Shown one piece after another: positions 1 through 7,407 of a stretch of DNA of 64,000 nt. The DNA comes from Mesorhizobium carmichaelinearum (GTDB lineage: Bacteria > Pseudomonadota > Alphaproteobacteria > Rhizobiales > Rhizobiaceae), in assembly GCF_900199455.1 (NCBI RefSeq), contig NZ_FZQR01000004.1, positions 62,001 to 126,000 on the forward strand, read 5' to 3'. A program made the translations under genes and the position numbers. The notes beneath the pieces are model-generated. The model had not been told where the DNA came from. It ran no database searches and saw only the letters and a program-made list of their open reading frames with translations. The stretch's first letter is position 1. Each line of letters opens with the position of its first letter.

Positions 1-1
1 G

Positions 2-1210
2 TTCAACTCGACCGTCAGCGTCATGCCGACACCGTGGAACGAGCACACCAAGCTGATGCATGTCGCCATCAAGGGCTTCGACATCAAGCCGACCGAGCAG
101 CCGAAGGCCAATCTGGTGTTCCTGATCGATGTGTCGGGCTCGATGGACGAACCGGACAAATTGCCGCTGCTCAAGTCGGCATTCCGGCTGCTGGTCAGCA
201 AGCTCAAGGCTGACGACACGATCTCCATCGTCACCTATGCCGGCGAGGCCGGCACCGTGCTGATGCCGACCAGGGCTGCCGAGAAGGACAAGATCCTCAA
301 TGCCATCGACAATCTGACGCCCGGCGGTTCGACCGCCGGCGAGGCAGGCATCAAGGAGGCCTACAAGCTTGCCCAGCAATCCTTCGTCAAGGACGGCGTC
401 AACCGGGTGATGCTGGCCACCGATGGCGACTTCAATGTCGGCCAGAGCGACGACGATGATCTGAAGCGTCTGATCGAGCAGGAGCGCAAGAGCGGTGTCT
501 TCCTGTCGGTGTTCGGCTTCGGCCACGACAATCTGAACGACCAGATGATGCAGACCATCGCCCAGAACGGCAATGGCACCGCGGCCTATATCGACACGCT
601 GGCAGAGGCGGAAAAGGTGCTGGTCGAGGATGCCTCCTCGACGCTGTTCCCGATCGCCAAGGACGTGAAGATCCAGGTCGAGTTCAACCCGAACAAGGTC
701 GCGGAATACCGGCTGATCGGCTACGAGACCCGGGCGCTGAACCGCGAGGACTTCAACAATGACCGCGTCGATGCCGGCGATATCGGTTCGGGCCACTCGG
801 TCACGGCGATCTATGAGATCACGCCGAAAGGCAGCGGTGGCGAGCAGATCGACCCGCTGCGCTATGGCCAGGCCACGGTCAACAATGGCGGCGTCGCCAA
901 TGCGGACGAATATGCCTTCGTCAAGATCCGCTACAAGCTGCCGAACGAGGACGTCTCGAAGCTGATCACCACCCCTGTGACATCGGCCAATGAGGTGGCG
1001 TCCTTCGACCAAGCCAGCACCGACCAGCGTTTCTCCGTCGCGGTCGCCGCCTTCGGCCAGAAGCTGCGCGACGAGGATGCGACCGCGAAGTTCGGTTACG
1101 ACAAGATTATGGAGATTGCCACCGCCGCCCGAGGAGCCGACCCGTTTGGGTACAGGTCCGAGTTCCTCTCGCTCGTGCGCCTTGCCTCGGCGCTGGGCGG
1201 TAACCGGTAG
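2..1210 (+). CDS. VWA domain protein, YfbK-like (5' end outside window)
   Basis: The reading frame is open from the left edge of the window, so the N-terminus is missing. A von Willebrand factor A domain with the metal-binding motif DVSGS lies about 45 residues into the visible part, followed by the usual threonine and aspartate positions (PGGSTAGEAG, ATDGDFNVG). The C-terminal third (YETRALNREDFNNDRVDAGDIG onward in pieces) matches the DUF3520-type tail of YfbK proteins. Members of this family are usually envelope-anchored and are thought to bind proteins through the VWA fold. The signal or lipoprotein segment expected upstream is not in view. A strong terminator follows. Function beyond protein binding cannot be assigned. 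Confidence 0.85.
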   Translation, partial: FNSTVSVMPTPWNEHTKLMHVAIKGFDIKPTEQPKANLVFLIDVSGSMDEPDKLPLLKSAFRLLVSKLKADDTISIVTYAGEAGTVLMPTRAAEKDKILNAIDNLTPGGSTAGEAGIKEAYKLAQQSFVKDGVNRVMLATDGDFNVGQSDDDDLKRLIEQERKSGVFLSVFGFGHDNLNDQMMQTIAQNGNGTAAYIDTLAEAEKVLVEDASSTLFPIAKDVKIQVEFNPNKVAEYRLIGYETRALNREDFNNDRVDAGDIGSGHSVTAIYEITPKGSGGEQIDPLRYGQATVNNGGVANADEYAFVKIRYKLPNEDVSKLITTPVTSANEVASFDQASTDQRFSVAVAAFGQKLRDEDATAKFGYDKIMEIATAARGADPFGYRSEFLSLVRLASALGGNR

Positions 1211-1283
1211 TGGCGATGACGGCCGGTTTCTTTCAGATGGGATCGTTCTGACAGGGGAAACCGGCCTACGGGCGGGTGAGGCA

Positions 1284-1319
1284 GGCCGGCGAGGGATCCT
1301 TCCCTTGCCGGCCTTTTTT
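1284..1319 (+). terminator. Rho-independent terminator after the VWA gene
   Basis: Perfect GC-rich stem: GGCCGGC plus an extension closes on GCCGGCC and is followed directly by six T residues. It lies about 75 bases after the VWA stop codon. Confidence 0.85.
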
Positions 1320-1320
1320 C

Positions 1321-1486
1321 GGATCTATTGATATTCAGGTGAGACCGGCCTGCGAATGGCGGCTTCCTGCGCTTCCCCGTTCTACTGCGTCGCAGTAGAA
1401 CTGAGCTCGCGTACTTCAAGTACGCTCCGCTCCGGTCTCGGAAACCACCATTCTCGGCGCGGCCTGACCTGAATCTCAACAGATCC
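1321..1486. repeat. 166-bp imperfect inverted repeat with two inner hairpins
   Basis: The left arm starts GGATCTATTGATATTCAGGT and the reverse complement of the right arm starts GGATCTGTTGAGATTCAGGT. The arms stay similar for about 47 bases. Inside are two near-perfect hairpins: TTCTACTGC/GCAGTAGAA at 1380-1400 and GCGTACTT/AAGTACGC at 1409-1425. The whole could fold as a branched cruciform or cloverleaf. It resembles the mosaic palindromic intergenic elements of Rhizobiales (RIME-like). No coding potential is convincing in it. It begins two bases after the terminator T-run. Confidence 0.7.
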
Positions 1487-1598
1487 TACGGCGCGGCCTT
1501 AACCCGCATGATCGTTAAACTTCGCGGTATTTCCGGTACCGGATCGCAATTTCCTCTTGCTACACCGGCCATGTTTACAGGGCTTGAGGGAGCCGGAA

Positions 1599-1868
1599 TT
1601 GCAGATCAGGACTATTGTCAACTTGCCGCCTCCGGTGCGAGACGCTTCGCCGGTTTCATCAGCCCCATCGGCCGAATCCAGACGCATCAGCGACGATGTC
1701 GCGCAGGCGCGTCACACCGCCCTGTCGGCGCTGACCAATGACCGCTTCCGCGCCATGCTGGAACAGATCACCGATCCGGCTTCGTCCGGTGCGCTGATGA
1801 CGATGCGCGGCGACAATGTGGTCGACTTCAAGTCGGCGCAATCGAGCTACGCCGACAACAGCGAATAA
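1599..1868 (+). CDS. small hypothetical protein, 89 aa
   Basis: I do not recognise this protein. I chose the TTG at 1599 because GAGGGAG lies six bases upstream; the frame is open further upstream but without a good ribosome binding site. The N-terminal 30 residues are rich in Pro and Ser. The C-terminal half (TALSALTNDRFRAMLEQI) looks helical and soluble, with no membrane segment. Codon use in the second half is like that of the neighbours. It ends 15 bases before the convergent bmt stop codon. Moderate confidence that it is expressed. Confidence 0.5.
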   Translation: MQIRTIVNLPPPVRDASPVSSAPSAESRRISDDVAQARHTALSALTNDRFRAMLEQITDPASSGALMTMRGDNVVDFKSAQSSYADNSE

Positions 1869-1883
1869 TCGAAATCTATCGCT

Positions 1884-2906
1884 TCAGGCCCGGCTGCGGC
1901 GCCGCTCGCGGCGGGCTTCGCTGGTCTCGGCGGTGTTTTCCGTCGCCACCTTGTTGCGCATCGGGCCGATGCGCTCGACGATTGTTTCGACCGTCGGACG
2001 ATCCGCCTTGGTGTGGGCGTCGAGCGCCTTGCGCATGGCGGCAAGATGCTGGAACGACGTGCCGCAGCAGCCGCCGACGATTTTGGCGCCGGCATCGACA
2101 GCGAGACGGGCATAGTCGGCCATCAGTTCCGGCGTGCCGGAATAATGGATCTCGGTGCCGCGGAATTCGGGAATGCCGCAATTGCCCTTGACGATCACGG
2201 TCGCCTGCGGCTTCGCCTCGGTCATGTCGAGTAGCGATGCCAGGATATCGGAGGCGCCGACGCCGCAATTGGCGCCAACGCCGAGCGGCGCCTGCGACAG
2301 CCCGTCAACGACGCCGTGGATGTCTTTCGGCAGCAGGCCCATCATGGTGCGGCCGGCGGTGTCGAAGGACCCGGTATAGGTATAGGGCAGGCCGACACGG
2401 ATCGCGGCTTCTGCGGCCGCGCGGATCTCGTCGGGCGCCGACATGGTTTCGATCCAGGCGACTTCGGCGCCGCCTTCCTTGAGGCCGTCGATCTGCTCGG
2501 CGAAAGCGTCGACCGCCTCGTCATAGGTCATGGCGCCGAGCGGCACCAGCAATTCGCCGGTGGGGCCGACGGAGCCGGCAACGATCACCTTGCGGCCGGC
2601 CTTGTCGGCAACGGCCCGCGCGATCTCGGCGGCGCGCTTGTTCAGCGCATGTACGCGGTCCTGCGCATGGTGGAGTTTCAGCCGGTGGCGGGTGGCGCCG
2701 AAGGAGTTGGTCAGGATGATGTCGGCGCCGGCATCGACGAAATTCTGGTGCAGGCTGGTGATGGTGTCGGGCGCCGTCTCGTTCAGCAGTTCCGGTGCCT
2801 CGCCGGCCTCCAGGCCCATCGCGAACAGGTTGGTGCCCGTGGCGCCATCGGCCAGCAGCACACCCTTTTCAGCCAGCAGGGCATCGATCGGATTGGTCGT
2901 CGTCAT
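1884..2906 (-). CDS. bmt: betaine/homocysteine S-methyltransferase family
   Basis: A 340-residue pterin-independent homocysteine methyltransferase. It moves a methyl group to homocysteine to form methionine, with glycine betaine the likely donor in rhizobia. The zinc ligands are visible as Cys214 in GANCGVG and Cys280-Cys281 in GGCCGT. The N-terminal barrel motif LLADGATGTNLF is also typical. The length fits single-domain BMT proteins, not cobalamin-dependent MetH. It is monocistronic, facing the small upstream ORF. A palindrome at 2939-2962 sits 33 bases before the start and is a likely operator. S-methylmethionine as donor cannot be excluded from sequence. Confidence 0.85.
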   Translation of the reverse strand: MTTTNPIDALLAEKGVLLADGATGTNLFAMGLEAGEAPELLNETAPDTITSLHQNFVDAGADIILTNSFGATRHRLKLHHAQDRVHALNKRAAEIARAVADKAGRKVIVAGSVGPTGELLVPLGAMTYDEAVDAFAEQIDGLKEGGAEVAWIETMSAPDEIRAAAEAAIRVGLPYTYTGSFDTAGRTMMGLLPKDIHGVVDGLSQAPLGVGANCGVGASDILASLLDMTEAKPQATVIVKGNCGIPEFRGTEIHYSGTPELMADYARLAVDAGAKIVGGCCGTSFQHLAAMRKALDAHTKADRPTVETIVERIGPMRNKVATENTAETSEARRERRRSRA

Positions 2907-2938
2907 CGGATTGGCTTTCGTGTTTCGAATTCGAATAA

Positions 2939-2962
2939 GGATATAAAGAAGTCTTTATGTCC
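2939..2962. promoter_or_regulatory. 24-bp palindromic operator upstream of bmt
   Basis: Two 11-base arms, GGATATAAAGA and TCTTTATGTCC, flank AG and differ at one position. The AT-rich ATAAAGA-N2-TCTTTAT core stands out in GC-rich DNA. It resembles sites described for ArsR-family SAM/SAH-responsive regulators (SahR/SamR type) of methionine-cycle genes in Alphaproteobacteria. That link is from general knowledge and the regulator is not in this window. Confidence 0.65.
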
Positions 2963-3059
2963 AGTCAATGATTTGCCGCGACCTTTCGGCAACGTGATTG
3001 ACCTGGTCCTTGGCAATATCGACGGCCAAGGCCGGTCGACTGGCCGCGATTGCTATCGA

Positions 3060-3917
3060 TCAGGCAGAGCCTGATGGAAACGACATCCCGGCCAGATTGC
3101 GCGCGTAGGCGGCCGCCTCGTGTGGGTTGATGTCGGCGGCGCGGATCAGATTGTCGAAATGCTGGGTCAGCGCCTGGATCGGCTGGGTAGCGTTCAGCAC
3201 GACATACATGTCACCGACATAGATGGCGGCGCGATAGGGGCCAAAGATGGTGAGCGGGATCGAATAACGCATGCGGCCGTCATAGAGAAACAGGCGGAAG
3301 GTCGGGTAGAGATCGTCGAGCAGCGTCGCCATATGGGCGAGCTGCTGCCGGCGGTCGGCCTCCGGAAAACGGTCCCACACGCCGAGCCCGCGTGCAAAGA
3401 TCTCCAGCGTGTGGCGCGGCATGCAGACTTCCATGTCGGTTTCCGGGCGCCGATTGTATTCGATGCGGTATTGCGTCTCGCTGGCCTGCGCCAGGCGGCT
3501 CCTGTTGGTGATGTTGGCCTCGTAGTCGACCAGCGCGCGGGTCCGCAGGAGGTCGGGAATGCCGGCCGGCACGTAGCGGATCTTGGTGCCCGCGGCCTCG
3601 GCGAACCATTTGGCGAGCAGCGTGCGGTCGAAGCCGTCGGGCGCTTCCTCGATCTCCAGGCTTTCACGGATTTCGCCGGTGACCCCTTCGTCCTGGCTGA
3701 GGCCGAGCAGCCAGTCGAGCGACACCTTGAATTCGGCGGCGATGTTGAGCAGCGTTTCGGCGCGCGGCAGGCGCGTCGAGGCGCCCGACATCAGCTGCGA
3801 CAGCGCCGACCGGTCGATGCCGACAGCTGACGCGAATGCCGACTGGTTGAGGTCGGAACGTGTCAGGAGCAGCTTCAGACGCTCCCGGAAGATTGCTGAC
3901 AGGTCGCGTTTGTCCAT
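3060..3917 (-). CDS. XRE-family transcriptional regulator
   Basis: A 285-residue regulator with a helix-turn-helix at about residues 5-65 (LNQSAFASAVGIDRSALSQL, then a cI-like helix) and a 200-residue C-terminal effector domain with no recognised enzyme motif. The ATG at 3917 was chosen because GGAGGA lies upstream at normal spacing; the frame continues 34 codons further but into non-coding-looking sequence. It is divergent from a fatty acid desaturase across 230 bases and is the likely regulator of that gene. The effector is unknown; a fatty acid or temperature-linked signal would be a guess. Confidence 0.8.
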   Translation of the reverse strand: MDKRDLSAIFRERLKLLLTRSDLNQSAFASAVGIDRSALSQLMSGASTRLPRAETLLNIAAEFKVSLDWLLGLSQDEGVTGEIRESLEIEEAPDGFDRTLLAKWFAEAAGTKIRYVPAGIPDLLRTRALVDYEANITNRSRLAQASETQYRIEYNRRPETDMEVCMPRHTLEIFARGLGVWDRFPEADRRQQLAHMATLLDDLYPTFRLFLYDGRMRYSIPLTIFGPYRAAIYVGDMYVVLNATQPIQALTQHFDNLIRAADINPHEAAAYARNLAGMSFPSGSA

Positions 3918-4084
3918 CGTCGAGTCCTCCGAATCTTGAGGAAAAATTTGCGCCGGAGCGGCCCGGCGGGGCGTCTCAGGCGTAAATGAATCCCTAAGCT
4001 TGTTTACAATGTGTAACATGTGCGGTCAAAAATGCGCAATCGCAACATTTTGTATACTTTGTCGCGTTGAGTGGAATCGTTTCT

Positions 4085-4104
4085 CCTGACACTATGCTGT
4101 CAGG
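4085..4104. promoter_or_regulatory. palindrome in the XRE/desaturase divergent region
   Basis: CCTGACA-N6-TGTCAGG, a perfect 7-base dyad 43 bases before the desaturase start. It could be an operator for the divergent XRE protein or a leader hairpin. The shared region 3918-4147 also holds AT-rich sequence at 4004-4065 with related short words (ACAATGTGTAACA and, inverted, AACATTTTGT), where both promoters probably lie. Confidence 0.5.
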
Positions 4105-4147
4105 AACCATTGGGGGTTCCGGCGACTGAAGGACAGTGGTCGATAGC

Positions 4148-5158
4148 ATGACAGGCAAGAGCATCAAGCGACGCAACGCACCGGCGATCGAGTGGCCGAC
4201 CGTGGTTCTCGCTTTCTTCTGTTACGGAACATGGCTCGCCACCGGTTTCCTGCTCTGGCCGTCCTATCCCATCGTGGCTCTCGCTCTCCTCGGCTTTATC
4301 CTGGCACTGCAGTCGTCGATCATGCACGAAGTGCTGCATGGCCATCCGACGCGCAGCGCGTTGATCAACGAAGCCTTCGTCTTCCTGCCGATCGGCCTGG
4401 TCTGGCCGTTCCGCCGCTTCAAGACGCTGCATTTGCGTCACCATGCCGACGACCGGCTGACCGATCCGCTCGACGATCCGGAGAGCTATTACCAGGCGCT
4501 GTGGCAGCACGACGATTTGCCGCCGACGATGAAGTTCCCGCTCAAGATCAACAACACCATGGCCGGCCGGTTCTTCCTCGGCCCCTGGCTGTCCTGCATC
4601 GGCTTCTTTATCGACGATTTCAAGCAGATGATGGCTGGCGACAAGGCGATCCGCAAAGCCTGGCTGCTGCATGCGATCGGCCTCGCCATCGTGGCGCCGA
4701 TCGTGCAGTTCGGCTTCGGCATTCCGCTGTGGCTCTACATTCTGGCGCCGGTCTGGCTCGGCCAGTCGCTGATTGCGATCCGCACCTTTGCCGAGCATCA
4801 GTGGTCCGAGCACCCGGAAGGCCGCACGGTGATCATCGAGCGCTCGCCGCTGTCATATCTGTTCCTCAACAACAATCTGCACTTCGTCCACCACAAGACC
4901 CCGACGGTCGCCTGGTACAAGCTGCCGAAACTGTTTCGCGACCGCCGTGACGAATGGCTGCGGATGAACAATGGCTATGCCTATCCGAACTATTTCGCGC
5001 TGATCAAAGCTTATGCCTTCAAAGCGAAGGAGCCGATCGTGCATCCGGTGCTGCGGCGCGCGCCTGAGCATGGCCGGGCGTTCAAGCCACGCATCCGGGC
5101 GCGCAACATCAATGGGCTCGGCACCGCGCCGGTGCCCGCCGAGCCGCCCAAGGAATAA
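4148..5158 (+). CDS. membrane fatty acid desaturase
   Basis: A 336-residue integral-membrane di-iron desaturase. The three histidine boxes are present: HEVLH at 60-64, HLRHH at 95-99 and HFVHH at 245-249. Hydrophobic segments near residues 16-55 and 172-212 place the enzyme in the cytoplasmic membrane. The family introduces double bonds or hydroxyls into acyl chains or other lipids; the substrate cannot be told here. ATG 4148 was preferred over GTG 4136, which lies too close to the AAGGA at 4129-4132. The divergent XRE gene suggests local control of membrane lipid composition. Confidence 0.85.
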   Translation: MTGKSIKRRNAPAIEWPTVVLAFFCYGTWLATGFLLWPSYPIVALALLGFILALQSSIMHEVLHGHPTRSALINEAFVFLPIGLVWPFRRFKTLHLRHHADDRLTDPLDDPESYYQALWQHDDLPPTMKFPLKINNTMAGRFFLGPWLSCIGFFIDDFKQMMAGDKAIRKAWLLHAIGLAIVAPIVQFGFGIPLWLYILAPVWLGQSLIAIRTFAEHQWSEHPEGRTVIIERSPLSYLFLNNNLHFVHHKTPTVAWYKLPKLFRDRRDEWLRMNNGYAYPNYFALIKAYAFKAKEPIVHPVLRRAPEHGRAFKPRIRARNINGLGTAPVPAEPPKE

Positions 5159-5250
5159 TTCGGGGCATCCCTGGATCCCGTGTCGGCCAATTCTGATTGG
5201 ACGCCGCGTTTTTGCGATCCTTTCTCAAGACATGATGATTTGATATCGGC

Positions 5251-6078
5251 ATGAGTGAATCGATTGCGGCCCTGCCGATGTATGACTGGCCTGAAGCGCG
5301 CGACGAGGTCGACGCGCAATGGCTGCTGCTGCGCGACGCCTTCCGGCAGAAGGGCATCGATGCGCCGCAAACCATCGTGCGCCGCAATGGCGATCTGCCG
5401 CCGGTGCCGGGCGGGATACGCGATATCAACGGAGCCTTGATCGCGCCTGATCCGGCGACATTGCCGCCGGATGAACTCGACTATCACCAGCTCTGGCTGC
5501 ACCCGGCTCTGCTGTTCGCGCAGACCTGCTGGGGGCCGATGGAACTCGGCCTGTCCAGCCATGTGCAAGTGGTCGGCCAGCCGAGCTACGACGCCTATGA
5601 AGGCGGGCAAAGCGAGCGCTATTCCAGCGCGCTGGTGATGCGGACAGGCGAGGGGCCTGAGGCCCGATCGCCCGCGGACGGCAAGGCCTTGCTGCCGCTC
5701 GAGCTGATGCGTGGCAAGCGCTTCACCTTCAACAGCCTGGATTCGATGTCGGGCATTATCGGGCTGACGCGCGACCTGCAGGCGGCCGGCGAAAGCCTCG
5801 ACGTCTTTTCGGCGCGCAGCGCAAGCGGCGGTCATCGGGCCTCGATCGTCACTGTCGCCGAGGGCAGGGCTGACATAGCCGCGATCGACTGCGAGAGCTG
5901 GGCGCTGGCGCAGCGTTTCGAGCCGGCGGCCCGCAAGGTGGTTGTCGTCGGGTGGACGGCACGGCGCAAGGGCCTGCCCTTCATCACAGCCAGGACGACG
6001 CCGGAAAAGACAGTGCGGGCAATGCGCGAAGCCCTCGCTGGTCTAGCCGAGCAGCCTCGCATCCAACGGGTAGGTTGA
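5251..6078 (+). CDS. PhnD-like phosphate/phosphonate-type binding protein
   Basis: A 275-residue protein of the PhnD/SsuA/transferrin-like periplasmic binding fold. Visible family features are the N-terminal LPMYDWPEARDEVDAQW, the QLWLHPALLFAQTCWGP segment, and FNSLDSMSGIIGL in the second lobe. There is no signal peptide and no ABC permease or ATPase beside it, so it may act as a cytoplasmic sensor or orphan binding protein rather than in transport. Its 3' end overlaps that of the convergent M24 gene by 36 bases. Confidence 0.75.
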   Translation: MSESIAALPMYDWPEARDEVDAQWLLLRDAFRQKGIDAPQTIVRRNGDLPPVPGGIRDINGALIAPDPATLPPDELDYHQLWLHPALLFAQTCWGPMELGLSSHVQVVGQPSYDAYEGGQSERYSSALVMRTGEGPEARSPADGKALLPLELMRGKRFTFNSLDSMSGIIGLTRDLQAAGESLDVFSARSASGGHRASIVTVAEGRADIAAIDCESWALAQRFEPAARKVVVVGWTARRKGLPFITARTTPEKTVRAMREALAGLAEQPRIQRVG

Positions 6079-7398
6079 AAGCTGCTCGTTGCCGGCGTCG
6101 GTGATCAGGATCTGTTCCTCGATCTTGACGCCCTCGCGCCCACCCAACCGGCCGATATAGCTTTCCACGCACAGCACCATCCCTGGTTCGAGCACGCCGT
6201 CCGGCGTGTCTGACGTCCAGTCGCTGGCATGCGGCAAGGTCGGGTATTCGTCGGCGAGGCCGACGCCGTGATAGAGCACGCCGTAGCGGGTCGGGAAGCA
6301 ATCTCCCGGCGGCACGGCCGAGCGTTCGACAAGGTCGCGGAACGAAGTGCCGGGCCGCATCAACTCAGTGTTGTGTTCGATCTGGTCGGCGGCGATGCGG
6401 AACAGGTCGCGCTGCTCATTGGTCGGCTTGGCGTCGCCGCAAAGCCAGGTGCGCGACAGATCGGCGCAGAAGCCGTAAGGGCCGATCAGGTCGGTGTCGA
6501 AGGCGACGAGGTCGCCGGCTTCGATCACGCGCGACGAGCATTCCTGGAACCACGGATTGGTGCGCGGGCCTGACGCCAGCAGGCGCGTTTCGATCCATTC
6601 GCCGCCGCGCGCAATGTTGCCGCGATGCAGTTCCGCCCACAATTCGTTCTCGGAGATGCCGGGTTTTAGCGCCTGCTCCATCTCGCCCATCGCCGCCTCG
6701 CAAGCGACGATGGCGCGGCGCATGGCGAGGATTTCGTCCGGCGATTTGATCAGCCGCGCATTCTCCATCACCGCTTCGCCATTGCCGATGGAGATACCAA
6801 GTCGAGCCAGTTCCTCGACCCCTTCGGGATTGAGGTGGTCGACGGCGATGCGGCTGTTGCCGCCGCCATGTTCCCTCACAAGATCGGCAATGCCGGCGGC
6901 CCAGCGGCGGACCTTTTGGTCCGTGAGTTCGCCGCCGTAGAGATACATCCACGAGACGGCCGGTCGCACCTCGTCGACGACGCCGGAATGGTCTGACAGA
7001 TGCTCGCAGGAGAAATAGTCGAACAGCACTACCGGTCCCTCGGTGGCGACGAAGCAATGCCGTGTCGGATTGTGCGCCACCCACAGTTGCATGTTGGTGC
7101 TATCGGTGGCGTAGCGGATGTTGACGGGATCGTAGAGCAGGGCGCCGGCATAGCCGCGGCGCTTCAGTTCGGCGCGGATGCGCTCCAGCCGGTATTTCCG
7201 CATCGCCGGAAGATCGGGGGCGGCAATGCCTGCCGCAGCCCATTCAGCCTCAGCCTGGGCGCCATAGCCCAGCACATGCTGGTTGAGTGACGCCGCTTTC
7301 TGGCGGGAGCCTTCACGCAATTCCTCGATCGAGCCGGGCTCGAACGGCATGATCTTGCGATGGCGGCCGAAATTGCCTTTTGGCGCCGCGCTGTCCAT
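6043..7398 (-). CDS. M24-family protein, DddP-like (candidate DMSP lyase)
   Basis: A 451-residue M24 (creatinase/aminopeptidase P fold) protein. The five-ligand metal site is intact: Asp301 and Asp303 in FDTD, Asp313 in ADLSRTW, His377 in YHGVGLADEYP, Glu412 in VESYIG and Glu427 in KIEEQ. The spacing of these residues equals that I recall for the marine DMSP lyase DddP (Asp295, Asp297, Asp307, His371, Glu406, Glu421), a constant offset of six. The proposed DddP catalytic Asp377 corresponds to Asp383. DddP cleaves dimethylsulfoniopropionate to acrylate and DMS. It is last in a minus-strand operon with betaine-demethylation enzymes, ten bases after the flavoprotein gene. An Xaa-Pro peptidase or other betaine-cleaving role remains possible. 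Confidence 0.75.
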   Translation of the reverse strand: MDSAAPKGNFGRHRKIMPFEPGSIEELREGSRQKAASLNQHVLGYGAQAEAEWAAAGIAAPDLPAMRKYRLERIRAELKRRGYAGALLYDPVNIRYATDSTNMQLWVAHNPTRHCFVATEGPVVLFDYFSCEHLSDHSGVVDEVRPAVSWMYLYGGELTDQKVRRWAAGIADLVREHGGGNSRIAVDHLNPEGVEELARLGISIGNGEAVMENARLIKSPDEILAMRRAIVACEAAMGEMEQALKPGISENELWAELHRGNIARGGEWIETRLLASGPRTNPWFQECSSRVIEAGDLVAFDTDLIGPYGFCADLSRTWLCGDAKPTNEQRDLFRIAADQIEHNTELMRPGTSFRDLVERSAVPPGDCFPTRYGVLYHGVGLADEYPTLPHASDWTSDTPDGVLEPGMVLCVESYIGRLGGREGVKIEEQILITDAGNEQLSTYPLDARLLG

Positions 7399-7407
7399 GG
7401 TCGAACC

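Noticed and set aside
2907-3059. Possible SAM or SAH riboswitch upstream of bmt
   Set aside because: No conserved SAM-II or SAH core or pseudoknot could be traced; the palindromic operator explains the region better.
4004-4022. TGTT-N10-AACA dyad near the XRE promoter
   Set aside because: Only four bases per arm match; too weak to call an operator.
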